NCBI RefSeq assembly: GCF_030812995.1
Contig: NZ_JAUSTT010000009.1
Location: 62,001 to 126,000 of the forward strand
Reading direction: 5' to 3'
Source: Bacillus chungangensis
GTDB lineage: Bacteria; Bacillota; Bacilli; Bacillales; Bacillaceae_C
Length of the DNA: 64,000 bases
Shown: positions 9,882-17,737 of the stretch, piece after piece
Layout of the letters: each line of letters begins with the position of its first letter
Position numbering within the stretch: position 1 is the first letter of the stretch
The notes under the pieces: model-generated
Database searches by the model: none
What the model saw: the letters and a program-made list of their open reading frames with translations, nothing else
Told to the model about the DNA's origin: nothing
Position numbers and translations under genes: made by a program

Positions 9882-9953
9882 CTATTTATGAGTATAAACT
9901 TTTTTTAATGAGTAATAAAAATTAGGGTATGAATGATAATAAAAAACGGACAT
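9882..9953 (-). CDS. putative 23-residue leader peptide
   Basis: A perfect AAGGAGGT lies 6 bases before the ATG at 9953. The frame encodes MSVFYYHSYPNFYYSLKKV and ends at 9882; 6 of its 23 residues are tyrosine. It is followed by a strong terminator (9791-9820), the layout of an attenuation or leader-peptide control region. It could equally be a fortuitous ORF in a decayed element. Confidence 0.4.
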   Translation of the reverse strand: MSVFYYHSYPNFYYSLKKVYTHK

Positions 9954-9982
9954 GCTGATACCTCCTTGATACCGTCATGTCC
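9941..9982 (-). terminator. hairpin with T-tract downstream of the ABC permease
   Basis: GGACATG and CATGTCC (7 bp) followed on the minus strand by GTTTTTTA. It probably ends the 15.5-10.3 kb operon. The loop holds the AAGGAGGT and the 3' arm holds the ATG of the short ORF at 9882-9953, so forming the hairpin would hide that start. Confidence 0.6.
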
Positions 9983-10042
9983 TAAAAAATGGGCGACTTT
10001 AATACACCCAACCGAATTTCCAATTTTGAAAAAGGAAAACGG

Positions 10043-10068
10043 CGGTTTTGATTGTTATTTCAAAACCG
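10043..10068. other. 8-bp perfect inverted repeat
   Basis: CGGTTTTG and CAAAACCG separated by 10 bases, in the 290-base gap after the ABC permease gene. There is no adjacent T-tract. It may be an RNA hairpin or an element end. Confidence 0.4.
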
Positions 10069-10273
10069 TCGCATGGCCACATTTTGGCCGCAAAACATCA
10101 TCTGCCACAACGGCGTTTTTTTATTAACGTAGGGTAGCACTCCTTTGTAATTTACATTACTTGTGTAGGATGGATTCTGTATTTCAATGTCTAAATCGCC
10201 TTTCGGGATGATTGCGAATCACTTGAACTAGATGTTTTTTTGATTTTATATCAAGTCAATTATCGGTTTTGAA

Positions 10274-12856
10274 TCAAGTCATGTCATCCCGAAGCGCGTC
10301 AATAATATTTTCTCTTTTTATCTTGCTAATGGCATACAGCATTGTAATGAACACCACAAAGAGCACGCTGAACACGCTGATTCCGATACTGGCCCACGGC
10401 AACACAAAATCGATACCTTCCGCTCCGCCGATGAACATCCCTTTGTAAATCAGCCAGGAAGAGACTGCCGCTATGGGAAGCCCGAAAAGCAACGCCCTCA
10501 TGCCATAAAAGGCACACTCAAAGCGCATCATTTTATTGAAATCGTGGTCGGACATCCCCACAGAGCGGAGCATGGCAAGCTCCCGCCGGCGCAGCTTGAT
10601 ATTTGTGGAAATTGTGTTGAACACATTGGCAACCGCAATCAGCGAAATCATAATGATAAAAGTATACGCGAACACGTTGGCAATGAAGATGTAATTGCGG
10701 TTCTCATCCATCATGTCATAGCTATTGAACAGGTTGTACTCGGCTGTAATTCCCTCCCCCTGAATCATCGTTTTCATTTCAGCCGTCGACTGTGTGGGAT
10801 TCTTTGAGCGAAAGGTCATGCCCTTAACATCCACATGGGTATCGGCGGTTTCAAACTTCTCTTTGAGCGAATGGGGGGCCATCACCCTAAAAAAGAACGG
10901 ATTTTTCGACCCGGAGTTTCCTAGGATCGGGAGTGTATCAGGCGGCACGGTATTGACAAACGTAATGCTTACGTTTTGCCCCTGTTCCGTCTTCGGCTCG
11001 CCATTTGTTTCGGGAGCGATGGTAAAACTCATGGAAGAACTCGTGAACATATCACTAAGCTGGTCAACCTCCTCCACCCGATTGCTTTGGCCTTGCATTT
11101 TGGCAACGGCGATCATTTTCGCATTTTGCCCGGTATATTCCTCTGCAGGCAAGCCCAAGCCTTTGATAATATTCAGATAGGCGCTGTCATCAAGAAACTG
11201 GATGTCCATTGGCAGATTAACCGTTTCGTCCGGCGAATGTGAACCCGCGTATTCCCAGTAATCGTCTGAAAGATCGCTTGCTTTGGCAGCGCATGAATAC
11301 GTCATAAGCGCTTGATACGAGCTTTCATAAACACCATCGGCGGTTTTTAGTTTGTCGTAAAGCTGCAACATTTCACTATCGTCCATGTCCTGTGTGGCAA
11401 AACCGATGTCATAGGTAGTAAACTCTACTGCCTGCTCCGACGCCTGTTTCATATCCGTTACAAAAGCACTGGCCGATATAAATAGCACTACGCTTAAAAC
11501 AAGGGATAGCACAATGCTGCGATAGCGTTTCTTGTTTCTTTTAAAATTCTTTAGCGCAAGAGTACCTTCCAAGCCGTAAATACGCTCCGCGAGCTTTGAA
11601 GTTTTCACGGCTTTGGATTCGATTTTTACCTCGTTCGTCTGGCGAATACTCTCCATCACGGGAGAGCTTGCGGCCTTGCGAGCCGGGATATAGGCCGAAA
11701 TCAGAATCGTAACCATGCTGACCGCCGCCGCGCCGACAATCGCGGGGATGGACACCGTCAAGGTTAAAGGAACGTTGCTGTAGAGAATGTCCCCAAAATT
11801 CTTGGCGACAACGGAAATCACAAGCCCGATGCTGCCTAGGCCGACAATAACGCCAATCGGTATGCCGACCGCACCGATACAAAGCCCCTCAAACAGCACC
11901 GAATTTCGCAGCTGCCTCGCTGTGGCTCCAACCGACGAGAGAATCCCGAACTGTCGTGTGCGTTCGTTCAGCGAGATGGTGAATGCGTTATAAATCAGAA
12001 AAATCGAGCCTATCATGATGATGGCGACCACAATGCCGCCAACCGCGTACAGGAGCGTGTTGAACAAATTATCATCCGAAAGACCCATGAAGCGCAACAC
12101 ATTATCGTTAAAGACATAAGCTTCGGTTACGGCTGTGCTGCTTGCATAAGCGTGAACCCCACGCGGGTTTTTAAGCGTGACAAATAGGCTGAAGCTGTCC
12201 GCTTTGTCTTTTGCATCTGCTTTCGTTATCAAGGTATATCCCGGCGCGGAAGATTCCTCAAAGCCAGGTCTTTGGTAGATACCGACAACCGTGTAAGTTC
12301 TCTCGGCTTTTGGCACAAGAGTTTCTTTCCCGGAAATGTAAGGGTCGTGTTGACCGAGATTTTTGTTTCCGTCCATGCGGCTTCCGACAGCAAGTGAAAG
12401 CGTGTCGCCCACCGAGAATTTAACGCCGCCGTTTGCTGCGACGCTCCCCGAAACAAGAATCTCCCCGCTGTTTTCAGGCAGCCTGCCGGACATCAGGTTG
12501 ATGGGCAAAGTATTAAAAGCTTCCTTGCTAAATCCGGCTATAAAAAGATACGGCTTGTTGGGGTTTTTACCGCCGTCAAGCGTTGCGTAGCCGATATTTT
12601 CCAATGCCGCGGTGTTAGCGACTCCCTCGTCGTGGGTTCGTTCCTGTACGAAAGAAGAAGGGACGTCCAAAAACTCAACGTGCCAATCGCCGTATTTCTG
12701 GATCGCGCCGTTTGTCATATAGTTCAGCAGGGAAACGCCAAAAGTGGCTACGGCTGTGATCATGGCGGCGGACAGAACAACTCCGATAATCGTGACAATG
12801 GTTCGTGTGCGGCTTTTTTTCATGCCTTGCAGGGTAACTTTGTTGAAAATGTTCAT
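10274..12856 (-). CDS. FtsX-like ABC transporter permease of the ICE cassette
   Basis: 860-residue permease. One N-terminal TM (about 20-40), a large extracytoplasmic domain, an FtsX core (about 265-395, containing RTRQFGILSSVGATARQLRN), another TM near 450, a second extracytoplasmic domain and a second FtsX core (about 725-855, containing RRRELAMLRSVGMSDHDFN). The topology is that of exporters linked to peptide-antibiotic resistance or envelope stress. Its ATG overlaps the ATPase stop (ATGA). The coding sequence is visibly GC-richer than the flanking genes, which suggests transfer from another Firmicute lineage, perhaps Clostridia. Substrate unknown. Confidence 0.9.
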   Translation of the reverse strand: MNIFNKVTLQGMKKSRTRTIVTIIGVVLSAAMITAVATFGVSLLNYMTNGAIQKYGDWHVEFLDVPSSFVQERTHDEGVANTAALENIGYATLDGGKNPNKPYLFIAGFSKEAFNTLPINLMSGRLPENSGEILVSGSVAANGGVKFSVGDTLSLAVGSRMDGNKNLGQHDPYISGKETLVPKAERTYTVVGIYQRPGFEESSAPGYTLITKADAKDKADSFSLFVTLKNPRGVHAYASSTAVTEAYVFNDNVLRFMGLSDDNLFNTLLYAVGGIVVAIIMIGSIFLIYNAFTISLNERTRQFGILSSVGATARQLRNSVLFEGLCIGAVGIPIGVIVGLGSIGLVISVVAKNFGDILYSNVPLTLTVSIPAIVGAAAVSMVTILISAYIPARKAASSPVMESIRQTNEVKIESKAVKTSKLAERIYGLEGTLALKNFKRNKKRYRSIVLSLVLSVVLFISASAFVTDMKQASEQAVEFTTYDIGFATQDMDDSEMLQLYDKLKTADGVYESSYQALMTYSCAAKASDLSDDYWEYAGSHSPDETVNLPMDIQFLDDSAYLNIIKGLGLPAEEYTGQNAKMIAVAKMQGQSNRVEEVDQLSDMFTSSSMSFTIAPETNGEPKTEQGQNVSITFVNTVPPDTLPILGNSGSKNPFFFRVMAPHSLKEKFETADTHVDVKGMTFRSKNPTQSTAEMKTMIQGEGITAEYNLFNSYDMMDENRNYIFIANVFAYTFIIMISLIAVANVFNTISTNIKLRRRELAMLRSVGMSDHDFNKMMRFECAFYGMRALLFGLPIAAVSSWLIYKGMFIGGAEGIDFVLPWASIGISVFSVLFVVFITMLYAISKIKRENIIDALRDDMT

Positions 12857-13536
12857 GGCCGCACCCTCTCGTCTCGCACTACTTTGCCGTCTGATATGCC
12901 GATAATACGGTCTGCTTGCAGGGCGATATTTTCGTCATGGGTGACGAGGAGCAGGGTCTGCCCATATTTTTTATTGCTTTCTTTCAGCAGTTTGATGATT
13001 TCATGTCCATTTCGGCTGTCCAAACTGCCCGTGGGTTCGTCGGCAAGCATGACCGCCGGGGCGTTCATCAAAGCGCGTCCTATGGAAACCCGCTGTTGCT
13101 GACCGCCCGAAAGCTGATTGGGTAAATGCGTTTTGCGGTCTTGCAACCCAAGCATTTCGAGCAGGTCATTCAGCCGTTCCTCGTTGACCTTCCGCTTGTC
13201 CATCAGGATAGGCAAGGTGATGTTTTCCACCACATTCAGAGTGGGAATGAGGTTGTGAAACTGGTAAATCAGTCCGACCTGCCGCCTGCGGAAAATGGCG
13301 AGTTTTTCATTGCTTTGGGCATATACATCCTGCCCGTTCAAATACACTTTTCCGCTTGTCGGCACGTCCACGCCGCCGATGATGTGAAGCAATGTGGATT
13401 TGCCGGAGCCGGAGGAGCCGATGATTGCGGTAAACTCCCCCTTTTCGATTGTAAGAGAAACATGGTCAAGCGCGGTAACTTGGTTTTCCCCCTTGCCGTA
13501 GACCTTGCATAGATTTTCAATTTTTAAGAACTCCAT
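12853..13536 (-). CDS. ABC transporter ATP-binding protein of the ICE cassette
   Basis: 227-residue ATPase with Walker A (GSSGSGKST), Q-loop (LIYQFHN), signature (LSGGQQQR), Walker B (AVMLADEPTGSLD) and switch His (VTHD). It pairs with the FtsX permease downstream. I start at the ATG at 13536, preceded by AAAGGAG; a longer frame would take in the Shine-Dalgarno. A dyad and a -10-like box lie upstream (13569-13615), so this two-gene unit probably has its own promoter controlled by the regulator encoded just before it. Confidence 0.92.
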   Translation of the reverse strand: MEFLKIENLCKVYGKGENQVTALDHVSLTIEKGEFTAIIGSSGSGKSTLLHIIGGVDVPTSGKVYLNGQDVYAQSNEKLAIFRRRQVGLIYQFHNLIPTLNVVENITLPILMDKRKVNEERLNDLLEMLGLQDRKTHLPNQLSGGQQQRVSIGRALMNAPAVMLADEPTGSLDSRNGHEIIKLLKESNKKYGQTLLLVTHDENIALQADRIIGISDGKVVRDERVRP

Positions 13537-13568
13537 TATGTAAGTCTCCTTTATCATGGTTTACCCAT

Positions 13569-13615
13569 ATAATAGAACCTTCAACTTACATCTCTGTGAC
13601 TTTCAGGTGAGAGAT
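13569..13615 (-). promoter_or_regulatory. dyad operator and -10 box before the ABC genes
   Basis: ATCTCT and AGAGAT (13590-13615) are separated by 14 bases and lie about 17 bases upstream of a TATTAT box (13569-13574) on the minus strand. There is no good -35 hexamer, which fits a promoter activated by a response regulator bound at the dyad. The cognate regulator would be the one at 14595-15281. Confidence 0.5.
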
Positions 13616-13618
13616 TCG

Positions 13619-14608
13619 TCACTTTGGGAAACGTATGGCAAATATCGCGCCGCCCTGCGGGTGATTTTTTGCGGTAATCGTCCCTCCCTGCCGTGTTATA
13701 ATCATCTTGCAGAGAGCTAATCCAATCCCGTATCCTGTAGCGTTTGGGTTTTTCCCACGATAAAACCTGTCAAACAGGGAGGGTAAATCTTCTTTTTCAA
13801 AGCCCGCGCCGCTGTCGTGGATGGCAATCTCGGTAAACAGTGGGTTGTCCGTGCAGACAATCTCAATCTTCCCGTTCTCGCCTACGCTTTCTATGCAATT
13901 TTTGAGGATATTTTGAATTGCTTCCGAAAGCCAACCTGAATCGCCCTGAATAATCATCCCTTTCGGTGCGTCTATTTGCACATCAATATCGCGCAGTTCC
14001 ATTGGGATTAGGAACGGGCGAAGCGCGGCGCATATCAAGTTGTTTACATCTATCTGCTCGCTTTGGAACACCACAATGCCCGCATCCAAGCGGGATAATT
14101 TTAGTAGGGAAGTAATCAGCCAATCCATCCGCACAAGTAATTCCTCTGTTTCCCGCACAAATGCTTTCCGCTCGTTTTCATCAGGGTTATTCGCTAACAA
14201 TGACAGAATGAGGTTCGCGGATGTGAGCGGCGTTCGGAGTTGGTGGGCTATGTCGGCCAGCGAATCGGCAAGATGTTCTTTTTCTTTTTTCAGCGCGTCG
14301 TTTTGCTCCCGAATGCGCAACGTCATTTTTGTTATCTCGCTGTGTAGAATGGAAAGTTCGCCCTCGTCCGATTCACCAATATACAGATGGTCAGCATTAT
14401 GAAGCACAAGATCGATTTGATTTGAAATCCGTGCAATGCTTTTGTATCGGGCTTTGGTAAACGCGAAAAACGCTGTGCCAAAGGCGACGGCAGAAGCAAT
14501 GGCAAGGATTCCCGCCGCCGTATTGATTGCAAATCCCAGCATTACAGCGGCGGTGGCCATTAAGGAGAACAAAATGACAAACTGTCGAAACTCTCTATTC
14601 CGAAGCAT
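13619..14608 (-). CDS. two-TM sensor histidine kinase of the ICE cassette
   Basis: 329-residue kinase. Two adjacent TM helices (about 10-30 and 32-50) with almost no extracellular loop, then the H-box (ADIAHQLRTPLTSANLIL), N-box (IQNILKNCIESV), G1 box (DSGAGF) and G2 box (GYGIGLALC). Kinases with this tiny sensor region commonly sense through a partner ABC transporter, as in Bce-type modules; here that is inference from layout. The start overlaps the regulator gene by 14 bases. The kinase shares the higher GC of the cassette. Confidence 0.92.
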   Translation of the reverse strand: MLRNREFRQFVILFSLMATAAVMLGFAINTAAGILAIASAVAFGTAFFAFTKARYKSIARISNQIDLVLHNADHLYIGESDEGELSILHSEITKMTLRIREQNDALKKEKEHLADSLADIAHQLRTPLTSANLILSLLANNPDENERKAFVRETEELLVRMDWLITSLLKLSRLDAGIVVFQSEQIDVNNLICAALRPFLIPMELRDIDVQIDAPKGMIIQGDSGWLSEAIQNILKNCIESVGENGKIEIVCTDNPLFTEIAIHDSGAGFEKEDLPSLFDRFYRGKNPNATGYGIGLALCKMIITRQGGTITAKNHPQGGAIFAIRFPK

Positions 14609-15281
14609 ACTCGCCCCCCAATCTATACCCCGTCCCGCGAACGGTCAGAATAATTTGCGGGCTTGCTGGGTCGTTCTCTATCTTCTCCCGCAAGCGTTTG
14701 ATGTACACGGTCAGTGTATTGTCATTGACAAACTCGCCCGCCGCGTCCCACAATTCGTCAAGTAGCCTGCCCCTCGTGATAATACTTTTTGGGTTGCTAA
14801 TAAACACCAGCAACAAGCGGTATTCTAATGCTGAAAGGAAAACCTCGTTGCCGTTTTTTTTCACAATGCCGCTTGCCGTATCGACATGAAGCCCGCGAAT
14901 TTCAAAATCCGACCCGGAACGCCCGCTTTTTCGCAAGGCGGTTCCAATTCGCGCAATCAATTCACGCGGACGAAAAGGCTTGGTGATATAGTCGTCCGCG
15001 CCCATGTTCAGTCCGGTAACAACACTCGCCTCATCGCCGGAAGCCGTCAGAAAGATAACGGGAACATCTTGCGTTTCTTTGATTTCCGTGCAAACCGTAA
15101 AGCCATTTCCGTCAGGCAAAGAAATATCAATCAACGCCAAGTCAAATTTATTCCCGGCAAGCGCGGCAAGGGCTTCACTCCGCGTAGGGGCGTGAGTGAC
15201 TGTAAATCCCTCCGAGCGAAGCAGAAGCATAAGGTTTCTGGCGATTGCCTTATCGTCCTCAACCAAAAATATCCGTTTCAT
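14595..15281 (-). CDS. OmpR-family response regulator of the ICE cassette
   Basis: 228-residue regulator. Receiver with VEDD, the phospho-acceptor Asp in LALIDISLPDG, FLTAS and DYITKPF; winged-helix output with DNTLTVYIKRLREKI and VRGTGYRLG. It overlaps the HTH gene upstream by ATGA and the kinase downstream, so HTH, regulator and kinase form one transcript. The likely target is the dyad before the ABC genes. The module appears complete and possibly functional even though the surrounding element has decayed. Confidence 0.93.
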   Translation of the reverse strand: MKRIFLVEDDKAIARNLMLLLRSEGFTVTHAPTRSEALAALAGNKFDLALIDISLPDGNGFTVCTEIKETQDVPVIFLTASGDEASVVTGLNMGADDYITKPFRPRELIARIGTALRKSGRSGSDFEIRGLHVDTASGIVKKNGNEVFLSALEYRLLLVFISNPKSIITRGRLLDELWDAAGEFVNDNTLTVYIKRLREKIENDPASPQIILTVRGTGYRLGGEYASE

Positions 15282-15472
15282 TTATTTTCACCATCCTTTA
15301 CTTTACTGCTCCTGTATCGTCCGTCAGCCGGTTTTTCAGCGTCAACCGGAACAAGCCATGTATTTCCCATTTTTTTAGCTCCCTTAATCCGCCCGGCAGA
15401 GCAATGGTACAATACCATTCTGTCTGTGATTCCCCAATTTTTCGCTGCTTCTTTTGTCGTTATATAATCCAC
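15278..15472 (-). CDS. small helix-turn-helix DNA-binding protein
   Basis: 64-residue protein with an excisionase/MerR-like HTH: DYITTKEAAKNWGITDRMV, then a recognition helix and the motif GNTWLVPVDAEKPADGRYR. This signature (W-x-V/I-P-x-D-A-x-K-P-x-D-G-R) is common in small HTH proteins of Firmicute mobile elements. I start at the GTG at 15472 behind GGAGGTG; the longer frame has no ribosome binding site and a non-homologous N-terminus. It is coupled to the response regulator by ATGA. A role in excision or in controlling the cassette is inference. Confidence 0.8.
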   Translation of the reverse strand: MDYITTKEAAKNWGITDRMVLYHCSAGRIKGAKKMGNTWLVPVDAEKPADGRYRSSKVKDGENK

Positions 15473-15562
15473 GCATAACACCTCCATCATTTTATTATAT
15501 TTCTTTTGACGGAAATATACAGGACATAAGGTGAACAGTAAAATGTAATAGGGTGAAATATT

Positions 15563-15688
15563 ATGAAGCGTATAGTTGAGAAGTATGACTTTAAGGCTTT
15601 CGGCCAAGCTATAAAAGCAGCAAGAAAAGCAAATTATCAAGGGCAGGCGTTGCTTCGCACCCTTGACAAATCCCATTCAGACAGGTAA
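15563..15688 (+). pseudogene. XRE-type element regulator, N-terminal fragment
   Basis: Plus-strand frame of 41 codons starting MKRIVEKYDFKAFGQAIKAA, which resembles the first helix region of XRE regulators found near the ends of Tn916-like elements. It loses the HTH after about 25 residues and stops. The upstream GGGTG supports the ATG. It is a relic of the divergent ICE regulator. Confidence 0.5.
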
Positions 15689-15824
15689 CGGGCAATTAAG
15701 CAGAATAAGGAGTATTCCTGCCAGTTTTTATCTGGCTGACTTTCAAAATGTAATTTGGGCGGTGGACGCTCCGGTTATTTTGATTGCGGCATGGCTATCA
15801 CTTCCCTTCTGATTTTTGAGCAAG

Positions 15825-15851
15825 AAAAAAGACGCTCATTTCTGAACGTCT
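15825..15851 (-). terminator. intrinsic terminator on the minus strand
   Basis: AGACGTTC and GAGCGTCT (one mismatch) around a 6-base loop, followed by TTTTTTC on the minus strand. It insulates the HTH-regulator-kinase operon from transcription coming from the integrase side. A second inverted repeat (AAGGAGTACC / GTACCCCTT) lies at 15863-15892. Confidence 0.6.
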
Positions 15852-16009
15852 AAATTAAGAGAAAAGGAGTACCATTTTCACAGTACCCCTTTGATTCTCA
15901 ATCTTTATTTTCTTGTATCCCCACACTCTATATCAACCACCACAGAAACATTGATATAGTTTTTAATGACCTTATTTCTGATTTTATCACCCTCACCTGT
16001 GAAGATGAT

Positions 16010-16228
16010 ATGTTTGAAAAAGTGCGTAAAACAAAGGATTTCTACATATCTGCTCGTTGTATCAACACAATAGTCTCCACATGTCTGGAAGCTGGTATGT
16101 CTTTAAAAGAGGTACAAGATCGCTTAGGCCATAGTAGCATAAAAACGACTGGTGATGTTTACACTCATGTTACGGATGTGATGAAAGAAAAAACTGTCGA
16201 TTTGTTTGAAAAATATATTTCACAATAG
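16010..16228 (+). pseudogene. int: tyrosine integrase, C-terminal fragment
   Basis: The C-terminal catalytic end of a phage-type tyrosine recombinase: AGMSLKEVQDRLGHSSIKTT, then YTHVTDVMKEKTVDLFEKYI. The LGH and the catalytic Tyr in DVYTHVT are present. The box with the first catalytic Arg (H-x-x-R) is replaced by degenerate sequence, and no N-terminal domains exist upstream. It ends about 75 bases before the 22-bp repeat at 16304, as expected for an integrase next to its attachment site. This is the right-end integrase of the decayed ICE. Confidence 0.8.
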
Positions 16229-16238
16229 ACTTTTAGCA

Positions 16239-16269
16239 AGGTATGTGGTCAAAATGTGGTCAATGACGA
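16239..16269 (+). repeat. integrase arm-type repeat, copy 1
   Basis: GTGGTCAAAATGTGGTCA, a tandem of TGTGGTCA half-sites. A near-copy (GTGGTCAAAATGTGATCA followed by TGTGGTCGG) lies at 21117-21142. Such repeats near a tyrosine integrase gene and an attachment core are typical arm-binding sites. Confidence 0.5.
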
Positions 16270-16303
16270 CATACCTTGCATAAAAACCTTGTTATATCAA
16301 GGT

Positions 16304-16325
16304 CATCAACGCCACACACTCCACA
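16304..16325 (+). repeat. 22-bp direct repeat: putative att core, copy 1
   Basis: Identical over 22 bases to 20971-20992 (it begins CATCAACGCC and ends ACTCCACA). The minus strand reads VECVALM, the C-terminal end of RlmD/RumA-type 23S rRNA uracil methyltransferases. The 3' end of that gene is a known ICE target. I interpret it as an attachment site beside the integrase fragment. Confidence 0.65.
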
Positions 16326-16370
16326 CGGCTCAAGAGGACAGAATGAATGTCATTTGAGTATGTCCGTTCT

Positions 16371-16453
16371 CGGAAACATATCCACTGCGTTTTTGGGGCT
16401 ATCGGTAGACGGGAACATATCAACGGTTTTAGGTTTCTTGGGAATATATCAAC
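16371..16453 (-). repeat. three tandem rlmD-like VDMFP scars
   Basis: On the minus strand three copies of a GTTGATATGTTCCC-like sequence occur at about 16440-16453, 16410-16424 and 16371-16385. They read VDIFPRN, VDMFPST and VDMFPRT. V-D-M-F-P-x-T is the motif shortly before the C-terminus of RlmD. They look like scars of repeated recombination at the same gene end. Confidence 0.5.
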
Positions 16454-16461
16454 GTTATACC

Positions 16462-17346
16462 TTATTTGTTATGTAACTCACGGTCGCTCAGCCAATCTTG
16501 GAATACCGGATAGACTTTGATTTTGTCTGCCTTATTTTTTAGGTTCTCAACGATTTTTCCCATTTGTTTTTCACTTATGGAATTCGAGGCAGACTGAGTT
16601 GTTTTTAGGATGTTCATGAATTCGTTTCCGACTACACTGGTTATTAGCTGGTCTTTTGCTTCTATACTGCCAATACCGTTTAGAATTTGTGTTCTTTCCC
16701 ATTTTTCCCGGCTGCCTTTTTTATAAAGGGTAATGAGTATGATACCCATCATATTCGTGATAGTTCCATATGTGCCATCATCCTCGAAGCAAAAGGTATA
16801 GCTGATTATGCCCCTGTGGAATGTTACATGTGGTCTTAACTCAGCCATCTCAGTATTGCCTGTGATTTCCCTTATCTCATCAAAGAAAAATATGTGATGC
16901 TCGATGGCTTCGATATCGTTTCGGCTGTTAAGCAAATAGTCTTTCATAATCTTTTCACAAGATATTAAGTGTTCCAAGGCATCAATGCCGACCACATGGT
17001 TTTCTACGAAGTCGATCAGATCTAAGTAAAGGCTTCTCCAGCTCAAGGATGTGAGGAAATAAAAAAGCTTGCTGTCATAATCAAATTTCGTCTTTTCCTT
17101 TTTTATATATGGATGAAAGAGAGTGTTTGCAAAGTACGTCTCTTTTTCACTGAATAAATCCTCGCAGCTCCCGCAGAGCATATAATGCTTTTCGCTATCC
17201 TGGGCAGGGATATTCGGATTTTCAGAATTCCTGATGTTACCTGCGGCGGTTTTTTTAAGCGTCCGCATAACCATTTTCGGAACGATGTGGCTCAACTCCA
17301 AGTTAGTCTCTGCACCACATAGAGCACACTTTTTAAATTTATACAT
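16462..17346 (-). CDS. HNH-type endonuclease-like protein
   Basis: 294-residue protein. The N-terminus has a zinc-binding HNH-like fold: CALCG, then LELSHIVPKMVMR, then LCGSCEDLFSEKE, so two C-x2-C knuckles flank the S-H-I-V-P-K active-site segment. The rest (about 90-294) is mixed alpha/beta with no motif I know. Related HNH proteins are frequent cargo of mobile elements and some act in defence, but that is inference. I start at the ATG at 17346, behind AAGGTGGTGATG. The stop lies 9 bases from the rlmD-like scars, so the gene sits at the very edge of a cargo block. Confidence 0.65.
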   Translation of the reverse strand: MYKFKKCALCGAETNLELSHIVPKMVMRTLKKTAAGNIRNSENPNIPAQDSEKHYMLCGSCEDLFSEKETYFANTLFHPYIKKEKTKFDYDSKLFYFLTSLSWRSLYLDLIDFVENHVVGIDALEHLISCEKIMKDYLLNSRNDIEAIEHHIFFFDEIREITGNTEMAELRPHVTFHRGIISYTFCFEDDGTYGTITNMMGIILITLYKKGSREKWERTQILNGIGSIEAKDQLITSVVGNEFMNILKTTQSASNSISEKQMGKIVENLKNKADKIKVYPVFQDWLSDRELHNK

Positions 17347-17374
17347 CACATCATCACCACCTTAAACAAAGTAA

Positions 17375-17720
17375 TTAAATACCCTTATTAATAGCGTCAA
17401 ACAATTTAGCTGGTGATAATTTACTTAGCTCCCTGTTATCAGCCAACGCGCGTTTAGCTTTATTGTGTATAAACACATCAGCATCATGTTCTTCAAAGCC
17501 TTTTTCAAGAATCAGGTCATTGATACAATTCTCTACAAGGGTACAGCATGAACTTTTCATTACGAAACGCAATAGTCGCTTGCTCTGTATCTGCATCACA
17601 TACCTTCATCAATACTCGCAGGATTTCTTCGTCCTTAACTTTTGCTTCATACAAAGCAGCAGTTACAAGTTTTATTTCATTACTTCTGGCTCGTCGTTCT
17701 TCCAATGACACCAAATACAT
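17375..17720 (-). pseudogene. frameshifted helical protein, unknown
   Basis: The first frame (MYLVSLEERRARSNEIKLVT to TEQATIAFRNE) starts at 17720 behind AGGAGGA. It continues in the +1 frame as SSCCTLVENCINDLILEKGF and runs to KLSPAKLFDAINKGI. The break is at GAAAAG near 17553, where removing one A restores a single protein of about 114 residues. The family is not recognised. It may be an old mutation or a sequencing indel, since the neighbouring genes show the same kind of lesion. Confidence 0.5.
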
Positions 17721-17737
17721 ATTCATTCCTCCTGTTT

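Noticed and set aside
9697-10127. Two plus-strand frames of 64 codons
   Set aside because: They are artefacts of hairpins and of the minus-strand leader region; no ribosome binding sites.
10544-12590. Several open frames opposite or inside the ABC permease gene
   Set aside because: The high GC of this gene produces long spurious frames; the permease frame is clearly the coding one.
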